Made by a program: the position numbers and the translations under genes. DNA of 64,000 nt. Source: Tretioscincus oriximinensis (Eukaryota > Chordata > Lepidosauria > Squamata > Gymnophthalmidae). The stretch is from the NCBI GenBank assembly GCA_022410635.1, contig JAJVDF010000411.1:1037395-1101394 (forward strand), read 5' to 3'. The notes below the pieces were generated by a model that had not been told where the DNA came from, did not search any database, and worked only from the letters and a program-made list of their open reading frames with translations. Of this stretch, positions 1-11,431 are shown in pieces (position 1 is the first letter of the stretch; every line of letters starts with the position of its first letter).

Positions 1-442
1 CATAATATCTGAACGATAAAATTACACTAGTCAAGGTTTGGACTCCCAGAGCAACCGTGAACCACTCATGGATGAGGTCAAGGTTTGCAGTAAGAAAGAT
101 AAGCTCTGCAGCCAAATATATGTGGGTGGACACTTCAAATTCACATGCAGAAATGTAGATGAACACACAGCTACATGATAACAAATATGTGCCATACTTT
201 GAGCTGATCTCTTTTATCACCCCTTTCCAGGGCTAATTTGGGTGAGCTTGTTTCAGACAGCGATGTCTGTGCTTGTTCCATTCTATGTCATGTGTGGTGA
301 CAAGACTTTGAAAATTATAAGAGGATAAACAAGTTGACAGTCTTCTTCCTTGGTAGATGGCATATGAACGTATACAGTGTTCTGCACTTAGCTTGCATTG
401 TACGGAGTAGTGAAAAATGAAAGTGATTATAAAAAGCTCACT
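1..442. other. No gene; unique-looking AT-rich DNA
   Basis: I see no coding exon, RNA gene or recognisable repeat in this stretch. The only open frames are short and have no family resemblance. Confidence 0.5.
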
Positions 443-545
443 TGACATTGGGTGAGTGGACAATTAAGTGACAATTGCACTTCAACTTTGCAAGTAAAAC
501 TTTGTGGAAAATGGCATTTGATAGGAGATCTGATTGAAATATTCA
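443..545 (+). mobile_element. Short CR1 LINE scrap with internal deletion
   Basis: The segment starting ATTGGGTGAGTGG and running through TGCACTTCAACTT closely parallels the start of the larger CR1 copy at 6,255. It then jumps to GGAGATCTGATTGAAAT, which corresponds to sequence about 450 bp further along that copy. This is therefore a decayed CR1 fragment with a large internal deletion. It has no coding potential left. Confidence 0.6.
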
Positions 546-870
546 TTTATTTATTTACCACCCTAATCTCTATTACACAACTTTAGAACCAACTTTAGAA
601 GCTGATGGATAAGAGAGTTATCCAGGATTCTATTGATGTGTGGAGTTTACATTCAGAAGAACGTCTGACATTAACCTGCCAGGATAACCTTAAGATCAGA
701 TAGATTGAAGGCTCCTTATAGTTATTCTATGTAGTGCAAACCACTACATATTGGATTCATAGAAAACAGTAAAGCAAAATCTTGTAGAAAAATCAGTACT
801 TTGTGATCTCCTAAATTCTGTTGAACCTATGATTTTCTTTCTTTTTCTAAACTATACTAAAATTAAACAT
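546..870. other. No gene; AT-rich intergenic DNA
   Basis: Nothing beyond ordinary AT-rich sequence is visible here. Confidence 0.45.
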
Positions 871-1570
871 ACTATGACCCAATATATATTCCTCCCAACC
901 TGTTCTTGTGCATGTTGTGTACTAATGAGTTGCGGATGACTACTGGTTGATAGTATGAACTACATCCATGTGGATATCTATGAAGTTTTTTTTGGACAGA
1001 AATACAGGAAAATGTCACTTCTGAAGACAGGCTACCTTCAACCAGCCCCCAAAGGACAGAAACAAATGTAGGTTTCCAGAAAACCAAGAATTTATTAAAA
1101 CTCAGAAAGCAAAACAGCATCAGTGGCTTCAAAACAGAAATACAACATTGCTCCCACAAGAGAGCTCCTCTGCTTTCTTCCTATATAGTAAACCCACAAC
1201 AAAGCAGTTATCCTTTGCAGCTGTAATACCTCAGTTCTGCTCCTGTGCAAGGACTCATCAGCCCAATTAGTCCCATAGCAGCTAGTCTATTGTTACATCT
1301 TCTTTGCTGCAGGTTGGCCTGCAGCCTTCTCCTCTGTTGATCTGGGCTTCTGGAGATGAAGGGGAGATGAAGGTCGCAGGGCCTCACCTGACTCATCACT
1401 GGAAAACTGGGAAGACCCAGAGTTGGAGTCTGGCTGGAGAATTTCTGAACTGGTGTCTGGCTGTGAATTCCCAGCCATTCTAACCATCAGCTCCCTTGGC
1501 TCTGATCCTACATGGACCACAGGCTCCACAGGCCTTCAGTCCAGCTGAGTTCTTTTGGTTCCTCTTCTTT
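871..1570 (-). mobile_element. Possible LTR-retroelement 3' remnant
   Basis: Read on the minus strand, this holds an acidic and serine-rich open stretch of about 78 codons (minus-strand frame 1,293-1,529). It is followed by a TATA-like CTATATAG (around 1,182-1,189) and then an AATAAA signal about 90 bp further on (plus-strand TTTATT near 1,091). A TATA box closely followed by a polyadenylation signal is typical of an LTR (U3-R-U5). I do not see clear TG...CA ends, a primer-binding site or a polymerase domain. It could equally be an unrelated repeat. Confidence 0.3.
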
Positions 1571-2020
1571 TTCTCCTGGGGAATCATCTGCCATAACAGA
1601 CACAACAGAGATTGGGAAGTGAATTGGCAACTCTTTCTTTTGAGGTTGCCAGACGCTTTACATGCATTCTGATAGAACACTGCTGAGAACATAGTTTGCT
1701 TGAGTTCAATTGTGCAATCTTACTGCAAAAGTTAATGAATGAGGTGGTCTGCTTTCATATTTTTCTTTACATAATCTGCACTGGATGTCATTTGTGAACT
1801 TTTCACTTTTTTTGTTTTGTTTTGCTCCTTGATTTCTAGGCTGCACTTGAACTAGTTTTTTCCTCCTATTTTGCTTCCTTAAATATGAAAATACTGAATA
1901 CGATGCAATAAATTACTGTAAAAGACATAAAATATTTTCAAATGCTAATTAACATGGCTGAAATTATAGTGTTGGAATGAAGACTGAATGGGAGCTGGTT
2001 TCCTTTTGGATTGGAGAGGT
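1571..2020. other. No gene; intergenic DNA
   Basis: No open frame of interest and no recognised repeat. Confidence 0.45.
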
Positions 2021-2027
2021 GAACTGG

Positions 2028-2180
2028 AATAAAAATTGGTTTTTATATCCCACTTTTTTAAACCTGAAGGGACTCAAAGTCGTATATATAACTTTCTGTT
2101 CTTATCATCAAAACAGACACCTTGTGAAGTAGGTGGAGCTGAAAGAGCTATTTGTGTCTACACTGCGTGCAGAATTATTA
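2028..2180 (-). mobile_element. tRNA-derived SINE, tail half
   Basis: The plus strand reads GGTTTTTATATCCCACTTTT, then GGGACTCAAAGTCG, then ACAGACACCTTGTGAAGTAGG and GGAGCTGAAAGAGC. The same ordered blocks occur at 15,780-15,990 and 18,840-19,016, where a tRNA-like head is present. This copy is therefore in minus orientation and has lost the tRNA-like head, which would lie at the right. Confidence 0.6.
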
Positions 2181-4035
2181 GGCAAGTGAGTATTATAGTC
2201 ATATTATTTTTATGCATATTGTCCAATTGCAAGCTGTATAAACTTGAATGCTTATTGGAGTGAAGCATATCAGGTGATGTGTCTTTTTGTAACGAATATG
2301 ACCTAAATAGATGAAAATCCTACTTTNGCATTACGGTAACTTTACTACCCCTATAAATACTCCGAGCGTTTGTCTGTTTCTCCTTTTGGTTATTCAATCC
2401 ACCCTACTTTGAATTTTCTTCCAGGATCTACTTGATAGCCTTCTACGTTGCCCAGCCTTTTTAAGCATATAATTTATTTCATCTAATGCAATTAAAGAAA
2501 AACTTCTAAATGCCAGTATTTCATGTACAGGAAGAAACCACACCAAACCAGTTACCTTCCAAAATTTATACCAACACGTGTTTATATAAATAAAAGCTTC
2601 AAGGTGAAATGCTGCTAAGAACACAGAGATAAGTAGCAAATGTATGGCACCCTCAAAAAATTGGACAGCTCTTGATTAATATTTACTCATTTTTATTGTA
2701 ATGCTGGATTGAAAATGGAAAGCAACACCAGCAGAGGGGTTCTTTGAATGCCCAGTGGAGTTTTGCATTTGATGGGTAATTCTATTCCAGAAGCTTTTGA
2801 ATACTTTACTAGTAATAGAAACCAAGTGGGAGAAATCTATTCCATATATTAGTGATGACATTTTCACAGCAAATATATATACATAAGGACAAAAAGCAAG
2901 GGAATTCTGCAAAATACCAGGGAATCTTTGGGCACTGAATCACAACCAGATTGTCTGATTCTTTATGCCAATAGACACACGTGTGTGGGTTTCTCCTTTT
3001 CTCTTTCTGTATATATACATGCAGAAAGAAAGACAGACAAATATACACACATATTTATATACATGTAAACATTAAAGATTTCAGAGTCTTTTGCTGTGAT
3101 TCAGTACCCAAGGGCTGTCTGGTGTTTTACAGGCTTCCCTAGAGACCTATAAATGCTTCTGTGCTAGAGGTACCCATTCTAGCTTGAGTCACTTATACCA
3201 GTTTATCAAACTAACGAGCCACTGAGTGATGCTATTTTCAAGTTCAAGCTTCACCAGGGAAGGAATGTGGAAAACAAAACTGAAATTTTAGACAGAACTG
3301 AATTCCTAAGGGCCAAGGCAAGGAGAATTTATGAACTCGTACGTGCCAAAGCTCACCAAGAATAATGTTCTGTGAGCATTTTCCTTCACAAATCTTACCA
3401 TTTTTCATAAAATCCCTGGACGTAGCTAGGCTATATCATTCTGGTTTTGGCAAGATGTCATGATTTAACTTTTCTGAGAAACAGAATGTCTACACTACCC
3501 TTCTGAAACAAAATGTGAAGAAATCGGCAGGAGAAAACAAGGAGAGAGGGTTGTCGTGCTATGCAGTTTGTGATTGCTAAGGCTTGGCTGCACCCAGACA
3601 AGTTGTAAATATCAGGATTATCCTGGCACCATGTTGCATTTACCACATGTACATGTAGACATCTCGNCATAGATCTGGGATATAGGAATAGAATGTTGGG
3701 AAAATCAACTCCCAACTTAAAGTTTCACCTGTATAGGGAGAGATGTTACCATGTTAGGTTAAGACATCCCTGTTATAACCTACGATATACAGGTATAGAC
3801 CGAGTGCCAGTTGTCAACAATAACAATATTGTTTTTATGGACCAGCTTCCATTTCCTCACCTTCAGGCAGAATTTTTGTTTCTGGCTTTTGTGGTTATCA
3901 GTTGTATTTCTACCTGCATTTCTACACCTTTTCTCACAACGACAAAGCTTGAATGTCTAGCTGGTTCACTATTATACAAGTGTAACAGCAGCAGCCGAAA
4001 ATGTGTGCAGTGTGGGAAAAAANCCCCACCTGTTA
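2181..4035. other. No gene; intergenic DNA
   Basis: Short open frames on both strands have no protein-family features. No repeat could be assigned with confidence. A few CA/TA-rich patches occur near 3,010-3,065. Confidence 0.45.
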
Positions 4036-4039
4036 TTGT

Positions 4040-4335
4040 ATTGTCGTGGGGCCTGTGGTGGGGAGAGAGGAAGCAGAGAAGTGAGCAGGAGAGGGGAGGA
4101 AGAGGAAAGAACAAAAGGGAGGGGAAGAGGGAGAAGGAAGAGCAAACTTCCTTTCCGAAAGGAGGAGGGGGAAAAGGGAAAGGATGTGGGGAGGAAGAGG
4201 AAAGGGGAAAGGGAGGGGGAAGAGAGGAGGGAGGGGGACAGGGGAAGGAAGGGGTCAGAGGGGTGAGGGGAGGCAGAGGAAAACAGGGGAAAGGGAGGGG
4301 GATTCGGGCTTGGGGTGGGATGGGATTGGATGGGG
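4040..4335. repeat. Polypurine (G/A-rich) tract
   Basis: About 300 bp is almost entirely G and A on the plus strand, with many GGGG and GGAGG runs. This produces long chance frames rich in Gly, Lys, Arg and Glu on the plus strand and Pro and Ser on the minus strand; these should not be called genes. Such tracts can form triplex (H-DNA) or G-quadruplex structures. Confidence 0.8.
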
Positions 4336-4511
4336 TCGTATGGTGGGCCCAGAGAGGGAGGATGGATGCTAGAGGCCCTTTCAATCCCATAATATGAATG
4401 GGCTTATTCCCATAGTCTTCATATAATTTGTCTTTACCTTCAATTATCGTTGCTGGATACCTCTTTGTTAATTTTTCCCAGGACTTTTCCATATCAGTCA
4501 AATTCTTTGTC

Positions 4512-5090
4512 ATGTCCAGGCCTGGTCTGGAGCAGGAGTCAAGCTCAGAGGACGAGGAAGCTCCCCAGGAGTCACACCTGCCCCAGCAGCCAGGCATTTC
4601 CCCAGAGTCTGAATTGCACGAGGAATGTGCAAGGGGAAAGTTCCAGGCTGGATAAGGTTAAGGAGTTTCTAGCAGGCAGGAAACAACAGGCGGAGCTTTG
4701 CNGTTCTCTGCGTATCTTGGAGAAAGGGCTGGAACAGCAGACTGAAGATTCTGTATAAACCATCCTGAGTCTGTCAGCAAGTTGCTGGAGACATGTTGTG
4801 TATTCAGTGTGTGTGTACCCCGCTTCCCTGATAGATTAATCAGCGTGAGTTGACCTTGGACTTTTTGGGACACTTCTGGCTTCCTTCCTATCTCTTACCT
4901 TAGATTGTGTTGACTATTCTCTGTGTTTGTAATTTCTCCCTCTGGCATGAGCTTGTGTACAGCTCACAAGGAGGAATTAGGGCGTGGCGCAGATAAGGTA
5001 TGCTCCTTATGCCAAGTTTGGGTTGTTGCCTAGCCTCAGTAAACTGCCTTGAGGAAGTTGCTAGACAACAGATAAGGGGTGCAAACACCT
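4512..5090 (+). mobile_element. Possible solo LTR or LTR-element remnant
   Basis: From TGTCCAGGCCTGG onward the segment contains a stretch rich in acidic and serine codons (motif SSSEDEEAPQ). A TATA-like TGTATAAA follows at about 4,751, then a GT/CT-rich region. The layout resembles a U3 with promoter, and the acidic stretch is reminiscent of the one at 1,293-1,529. No target duplication or internal coding region was found, so the class (Gypsy-type or retroviral) is undecided. Confidence 0.3.
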
Positions 5091-5148
5091 TCAGCCTGTG
5101 ATTTATGACATATCTTATACCTTTTATTTCTATATTGCTTTAGTAAGT

Positions 5149-5156
5149 CAAATTGT
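5149..5156. repeat. Left target-site duplication of hAT element
   Basis: CAAATTGT directly precedes the element and is repeated exactly at 5,446-5,453. An 8-bp duplication is the hAT hallmark. Confidence 0.85.
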
Positions 5157-5445
5157 CAGTGCTTTTTTTCTAGAAAAAAAGGTGATGGTACTAACGCCGG
5201 TGAGGGGGGCGGGCGGCGCTAATGCCACACTACCGGCACCTTTTATTTAGGCGGGGGGGCGGCGTTAGCGGCAGCGGCGTTAGTCCCAACCACAGCNGCT
5301 GCTAACGCCGCAGTACCGGCACCTTTTATTTAGGCGGGGGGGCGGGGNGCNGCGTTAGTGGCGGCGGCGGCCACACACACCCTCCCGCCTAAATAAAAGG
5401 TGCCGGTACTGCGTACCGGCGTGTTCCGTCACAAAAAAACCCCTG
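5157..5445. mobile_element. GC-rich non-autonomous hAT element (MITE)
   Basis: The element begins CAGTGCTTTTTTTCTAG and ends with the reverse complement of CAGGGGTTTTTTTGTGACGG. It is flanked by a perfect 8-bp duplication CAAATTGT. The 289-bp body has no transposase and is strikingly GC-rich. A block reading CGGCACCTTTTATTTAGGCG occurs twice in direct orientation (near 5,234-5,253 and 5,317-5,336) and once inverted (near 5,386-5,405). GCGTTAG motifs are repeated between them. It would need transposase in trans. Confidence 0.85.
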
Positions 5446-5453
5446 CAAATTGT
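5446..5453. repeat. Right target-site duplication of hAT element
   Basis: CAAATTGT is identical to 5,149-5,156. Confidence 0.85.
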
Positions 5454-6240
5454 AACTATTCTATTCTATTGTTATGCCATTTCTGAACTGCCCATTTTCC
5501 AACCTGTAGCTAAGACCAATTGCACCGCTATTAATAATCGCACTACTAAATATTCATCATTTTCATTTATATTACTATTATCAAACTTAAACAATAGTTG
5601 TTTTGAAACCCTACAATTTTATTTATCTGATCAGCAATTACATTCTCTCACTATCTCAATACATTCCCACCATAGGTGGTTGCATATACATCTGGTACTT
5701 GAGCAATGNGAGCAAATCCGGTTCATTCAAGGTATCATATGGGCTAGTTGCGCTGGAGATCTATACTTNCAGTGAAATAATTTTAACCTTAATTTCTTAT
5801 GTCTGTCACTAGAACCTTTAGAGATTAAGAATACGTTATCAGCAATATTAATAGTGTCTGTATTCAGATCAGTATTTCATTTACTTTCTAAGGCTGGAGA
5901 CACACTTGGGGCTAAAAGGGAGATTTACCGACCTATTTTGGGCTTTAAAAAAACACCTGTCCGTCTGATGTATGCGGGCAGGGGGACATAGGTGGGCGAG
6001 AGGAAGAGAGCTTTAACGTCCGAGACAAGACTTTCCTCTGGTCAGGTATCTTCTGATCTGCTTTGTGGGGCTGGGGGCTGATTGGCAGATTATCACCGTT
6101 ACGTCCCTCGTCTGCTTGCATAACCTCGCCTGTACAGCTGCAGGACACATGCAGGGAAAGTGAGTTTCAGGTGGCCTCTGCCATGAGAGTTGGAAAAATT
6201 ACCTTTCATTAAACCTGCAGCAAGGCAGGTTAGTAGCGAC
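5454..6240. other. No gene; intergenic DNA
   Basis: No recognisable coding exon or repeat. The part from about 5,880 to 6,180 is more GC-rich and may be an old repeat that I cannot name. Confidence 0.4.
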
Positions 6241-6249
6241 TGGAGCTAN

Positions 6250-7193
6250 TGAAATTGGGTGAGTGGGCATCAAAGTGGCAAATGCACTTCAACTTAAGCA
6301 AGTGCAAGGTCATGCATATTGGGGCAAAGAACCCAAAATACTCCTACCACCTGATGGGAACCAAGCTTTCTGTGACCGAGCAAGAAAAGGATCTTGGGGT
6401 GTTGGTGGACCATTCGATGAAGATGTCAACTCAATGTGCAGCAACAGCGAAAAGGGCACATTCGATGTTGGGAATAATTAGGAAAGGAATCGAAAACAAG
6501 TCAGCAAATCTTATTTTNCCTCTTTATAAATCTGTGGTGAGGCCACATTTGGAATACTGTGTTCAGTTCTGGTCACCACATCTCAAGAGGGATATTGTGG
6601 AATTAGAGAAGGTGCAGAAAAGGGCAACAAGAATGATCAAGGGTCTGGAGCACCTCCCTTATGAAGTCAGGCTGCAACGTCTGGGCCTCTTCAGCAACAA
6701 AAGGTGATGCTTGGGAGGTGATCTGATTGAAGTGTACAAAATCATGCATGGGATAGACAGGGTGAATAGAGAAAAATGTTTTCTCTATCACACAACACAA
6801 AGATCAGGGGGCACTCCTTAAAACTGATGGGCAGAAAAGTGAGAACAGACAAAGGAAAGTATTTTTTCACCCAGAGGGTCATCGGCTGTGGAATGTACTT
6901 CCTGAAGAGGTGGTGGTAGCTCAGCAGCTTGGATAGCTTCAAGACAGGACTAGACAGGTTTATGGACACCAAGGGTATAAATGGGTCCTAGGATAGATGT
7001 CTGAATGGAGCAACAGGCAGGACCTCTGAAATACCATTTGCAGGGAGTCATAAACAGGAGCATATTTTGCTTTCCTCTGTTCGGACTGCCCAGGTGCATC
7101 TGGTGGGCCTCTGTGTGACACAGAATGCTGGACTTGATGGGCTGTGGCCTGATCCAGTATGGCTCTTCTTATGTTCTTGTGTTCTTATGTTCA
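6250..7193 (+). mobile_element. CR1-clade LINE, 5'-truncated, reverse transcriptase C-terminal part and 3' end
   Basis: The first 450 bp encodes the part of a CR1 ORF2 that follows the catalytic palm (motifs [56 protein letters not shown]). It is then broken by frameshifts. The 3' end reads CTGGACTTGATGGGCTGTGG and closes with the imperfect 8-bp repeat TTCTTATG (about 7,166-7,190), the kind of short 3' tandem tail characteristic of CR1. Palm motifs and endonuclease are missing, so it is dead. A second, parallel copy lies at 45,755-46,482. Confidence 0.9.
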
Positions 7194-7676
7194 TCACTCA
7201 CAACCCACCATTGCATCTGCAGGAACCACCCAGAAAGGGCTCACATGCAGGCATAAATCCTGCATTTGTCTGCAGCCTAAGCCATCTATTACATTTACTA
7301 TATTTTCTATTACATTTTTAATGTAAACTATGGTAGTTATTTTCACTTTTTTCTTTTTCCCTGAAACAGGAATGTTGTCTTCTTCCTTTTGGGAATTCTT
7401 CACCCTTCACCTGCAGCAGGATGAAAGACGAAAGCAAAGACAGTTTGCAGCTGCTTTCTAGGGTTAGAGGAGCACAATGCATTTGCAGGTAGCCAGTGAA
7501 AAAGCATTCAGATCTCTTTAGCTGTATACGAAGGGATCTTGCAGATGCTGCAAAAATGTTGGTGCTTTGCCAGCATTGCAGCTGGGCTGTCAGGCAGCCC
7601 AGTGGTACATTGGGGCTGTCGCAGTCAATTAGCTGCTTAAGTCATAGTAAAAATATTGCTGGGAGATCTGGCACTA
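7194..7676. other. No gene; intergenic DNA
   Basis: Only short chance frames are present. Confidence 0.45.
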
Positions 7677-7975
7677 TATTTATTTATTGGTGTTCAGTTG
7701 TTCAATCATGCCCAGCTGTTTGTGACCGCAGGTTCCATAACTCTTTGTATCCCCAAATCTGCCCAAGTTCCTATTTATTGGTTCTGTGATACCATATGTC
7801 CATCTCATGCTCAGCTGTCTTCTTCTCCTTTTGCTTTCCATTTTTCCAAGGATCAGGGCCTTTTCCAGTGCGTCCTGTCTTCTCATTATGTGGCCAAAGT
7901 ATTTGAGCTTCATTAACAGCATCTGTCCTTCCAGTGAGTCTGGCTGCATTCTGACCTGCATTCTGGAAAGCAACA
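7677..7975 (-). mobile_element. RTE-BovB LINE 3' end
   Basis: The minus strand reads in one frame with YFGHIMRRQDALEKALILGK followed by a basic run, MRWTYGITEPINRNLG and finally MIEQLNTNK. This is the hallmark C-terminus of the BovB/RTE polymerase ORF. The element is 5'-truncated, with its 3' end near 7,677 and an A-rich (ATAAATA) tail. BovB is the classic horizontally transferred LINE shared by squamates and ruminants. The nearly intact frame suggests moderate age. Confidence 0.88.
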
Positions 7976-7979
7976 AGGT

Positions 7980-8845
7980 GGATCTAAACCCATTTTGCTG
8001 CTTTCCCTCCTTTTCTGGCCTGCTTTGGTCCTNTTTTTAGCAGCCTGACATGGCAGGGAAATAGCGGAGCACTTCCCAAATGAGTGCAGGTGGTGTGGCT
8101 TTTTAAAAAAGAAAATCCATGGCTTTTGTATAAGTTTTTAAACATGAACCTTTTTAAAAAAACAAAACAAAACAACTATTCGTAGCAGCCTATGCAGTTA
8201 TATCTAAATTTTGGACTAGACTCGAGCTACAAATATCACGAAATTATGGATATTTCCAGTTTGTGCTCTTCCCCTCCCAGTGCCACAGAAGTCCCTGCTT
8301 AAGTACAGGATACCTTTGGGTCATAAACATGCAGTACATTCAAGATGGTTGTGATGTAATCTGGAAACAAAACCCCAAAGCTTGGTATTAGAAAACAGCA
8401 AAACATAGGTACTTTTAGGTGTTAAAGATGGGTCTTCTTTAGCTCCCTCCAACAACAGGCTCCACCTATAAGGGAAAAGGTCTTGAGCTTTGTACAGAAT
8501 TTCTTTTTCAAACAAGGCTATTGCTCGTACGTGTCTAGCCTGTGCTGTACACTTATTTTGCATGTGGACTACTTTTAAGTCATTCACAATGTACTCTACT
8601 CTTTCTATATTCGCTTGTGTCAGGTGAGCTGTCTTCACCCAACTGCAGTGTATGTGGCAGCCAGACGTTTAGAATATAGGAATACACCTTCATACTGTAC
8701 TTCTTACGCCTATGTCAGAACAGGAATACTTTTATGTTGTGGTAAACAATGATGGGATAAAATCAAACAGAAATTTCTACAAAACCCGTACAGGGAGAAA
8801 GCTTCCTTGCCTGGCCTGCTCTGGCCCCTTTATGGTCATATGACT
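7980..8845. other. No gene; intergenic DNA
   Basis: No exon or assignable repeat. Confidence 0.4.
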
Positions 8846-8849
8846 TCTG

Positions 8850-9310
8850 ACGCCACCCATCACTTAAGATGGCATCCTAGAACCAGAACAGNAAATGACA
8901 TCAGTGGTGGGTGGGGCACCAGAAATCATGTGACCCCAAAAAGGGCGGGGCAGAAACAAAAGGTGGGGCGGGGGTGAGGCACTGGAATAGGCATCAGGCA
9001 TTGTGTGGGTCAGACGGAAGGGAGAAACTCGCAGAAATTAATTTCTCCCTTGTAAGGAAGCTTATAATGTCCAGAAACCACATATGTGTATGAGATTCTC
9101 ATGTGATTTCCCATTTCTGGTACTAAATGAGTCCAGGAAGGTGTGGCTAAGAGGCAAATCTGTGGGGGCCTGAAAATCATGGGCATTCAAATGTTGCCAC
9201 ACACAAAAAGCTTTAGTGACGTTACTTCCGGGCAGGTTTGGAAATGACATCACTCTGGGCTCCCTTTCCAGAAGCATGGTGGTGGGAAGTGATCCGGTAA
9301 CCGGATCTGG
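8850..9310. repeat. TGACATCA-containing repeat region, poorly resolved
   Basis: The stretch carries AATGACATCA at 8,894 and 9,243 with GGGCACC and TTCCGG-type blocks. These recall the family at 20,347-20,577 and 41,636-41,894, but I cannot align it end to end. It also contains the palindrome CCGGTAACCGG near 9,294. Confidence 0.3.
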
Positions 9311-11430
9311 TAACCAGAAAAATCTNGGCACGAGGTACAAGGGACGAGCATCCCACGTACTTCATTCGCAGCGTACCGGAAAACTGTACCCCTCCTCGCA
9401 CTGGTTACATGCAAAGCTGTGCTTTTAAATTTCAAACATGCATTTTAAATATACCATCCTGTGCAGTAGAGGGTGCTGTCTGGTTGCATATGCCACAGTT
9501 TCTCCTGTTTGTCTGGAATGAACTATACAATTGAATGTTCTTTGAAATCTGCTAGCAGACATTACTACTACAATTTTTTTGGTATTATTTTTTTTCCAAG
9601 GCTCATTAGTGTGAAATTTCATTCCGGAGAGCATAGCTTAGCTTTGAAAACTTCAATACCAGCATAAATTCCAGCTCAGCTGTATTAAGCAAAACACCTA
9701 ACAAGTTTAAATTCTAGAGCTCCCTGGTGTCTTCAGTCCAGTTGTCGCCTCTGCCTGCCAATATAAAGCTAACTTCTGAGTAATAGAACTTCTGTCCCCC
9801 TGGGGTGCACATGAAAATGAGGTGTACGTCTCAAGGGGGCCTTTNCTGTGAAATAACAAAAAGAACCCAAACAAGGAAATAATATTTTATTGATAAGAAT
9901 TCTCTTCAAGGTATTTTTGTGTGTGTTTGATATTTCCTTTTCCAAAAACACNGAGCAAAGATTAACTAATGGATATCGTCCTGCTTATATACCCCTGCAT
10001 ACATCTATATCCTAAGATGTACTATAGCAGAGCAGTAAGATAGAAATCCCCTATTACTTTTCATATTTGCACCCTGGCATTCCTGCAAACATGGTGCACA
10101 TAGTTTAAAACATTAACGACTGAAGACTTAAAATAATAAAAGTACGTTAACCCTGTTATAAAAAACAGCACAAAGATATGATAGCAGAGTGTCTCATACC
10201 AAAGTTCTTTCTGAATTGGGCTATTCCAGATTATATTTCAGAATACAAACTTGCCCTCCATACTGGTACGGACGATGACTGCATGCATCTAATGTATANT
10301 TAGCTGGTTCTTGGNGCNATGTTCCATCTTCACTGCCCTGCCGTACACCATAATGGAAGTTTTGCTAGGTTTTCCAATGCATCCTGGAAAATGTTGCAAT
10401 ACAAGTGGAATCTCTTATTGCAGATCTTTTCCAGAAGGATAGTGAAATGGCTGCGTCTTCCATTTTAAAGCTGCCTGCAGCATGTTATGCCGTGGTGAGG
10501 AGATGAACAGCGCAAGAAGACGACAGCCAGTGGGACTGCAGGTTGTAGCTTTGTCCCTGCTTTGCCATCATGAGCCTCAAGCCAACTCCACGCAGATTCT
10601 AAGGTAAGTATTCTCCAGAAAATCCCAGCAAAATCCACAGTCGACTTTGTGCCCTGACATTGACAACCAACATAATGTTTGGGCAATTGCCTTGCCCCCC
10701 CCCCCCCCCGGTCTACTTTCGTATCTTTTGACATCTTCCATAACTGGTCGAATTGGGGTAACCAAAAACAAGCCAAGCATACAACCACTGCCTTTTGCTG
10801 CTTTTCATGCACTTGGCTAACTTTTGGTAACCAAATTGCTCTGATTCTAAGCACAAAGCTGTTGCAGGAAGCACAGCAATTGCTAGATTCCCTGTAATAG
10901 TGACGAAATGGTTTTTTGTCAGGTTGAACTTGGCACTACACTGGTAATGTCATAGGGATGTTAAACATTCCTAGTGTAATGTGAGAAGAGCATGGATTTT
11001 ACTGTGTTTCTGGAGGCATCTTCACAGGAATTAGAAATTCAGGTGCAAAATCTTTCAGATGATAGATTATTCAGAACAGCTTGGTTTTGTTGTTAAAGCA
11101 ACATTCTCCAGCAGGAGTTAGAACTAGAAAATTGGTAGAGATTCTTCACACGACTTGTTTCTCACATTGTGGAACACTCACACTCACACACACTCTCTCT
11201 CACACACACTCACTCACACTCACTCTTTCTTTCTCTCTCTCTCACACACATACACAGAAAGAGAGATTTCCTGCAGCCTTGGACTAGCAGGAGCAGTCTA
11301 GGTGGCAAATCTCATCTTGTTCACCCTTGTAGTATTTATTTTTCCACCAGAGACCTCCTTGAAAAGCTATCCGAGGAATCACAGGATCGCTTTCCAGAAG
11401 GAAGCACTCTCTTTCATAAGTAAAATTTTT
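9311..11430. other. No gene; intergenic DNA with simple repeats
   Basis: It contains a C homopolymer of about 17 (10,684-10,701) and a mixed CA/CT microsatellite (11,176-11,262). No exon is recognisable. The chance frames near the poly-C tract are not protein-like. Confidence 0.45.
11176..11262. repeat. CA/CT-rich microsatellite
   Basis: Alternating CACA, CACT and CTCT runs, with TTTCTTTC in the middle. Confidence 0.9.
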
Positions 11431-11431
11431 A

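Noticed and set aside
3863..4597. Minus frame of 244 codons, Pro/Ser-rich, and its plus-strand partner of 234 codons
   Set aside because: Translation of a polypurine tract; no domain and contains an N.
10684..10701. Poly-C run as a functional element
   Set aside because: A simple homopolymer; likely slippage.
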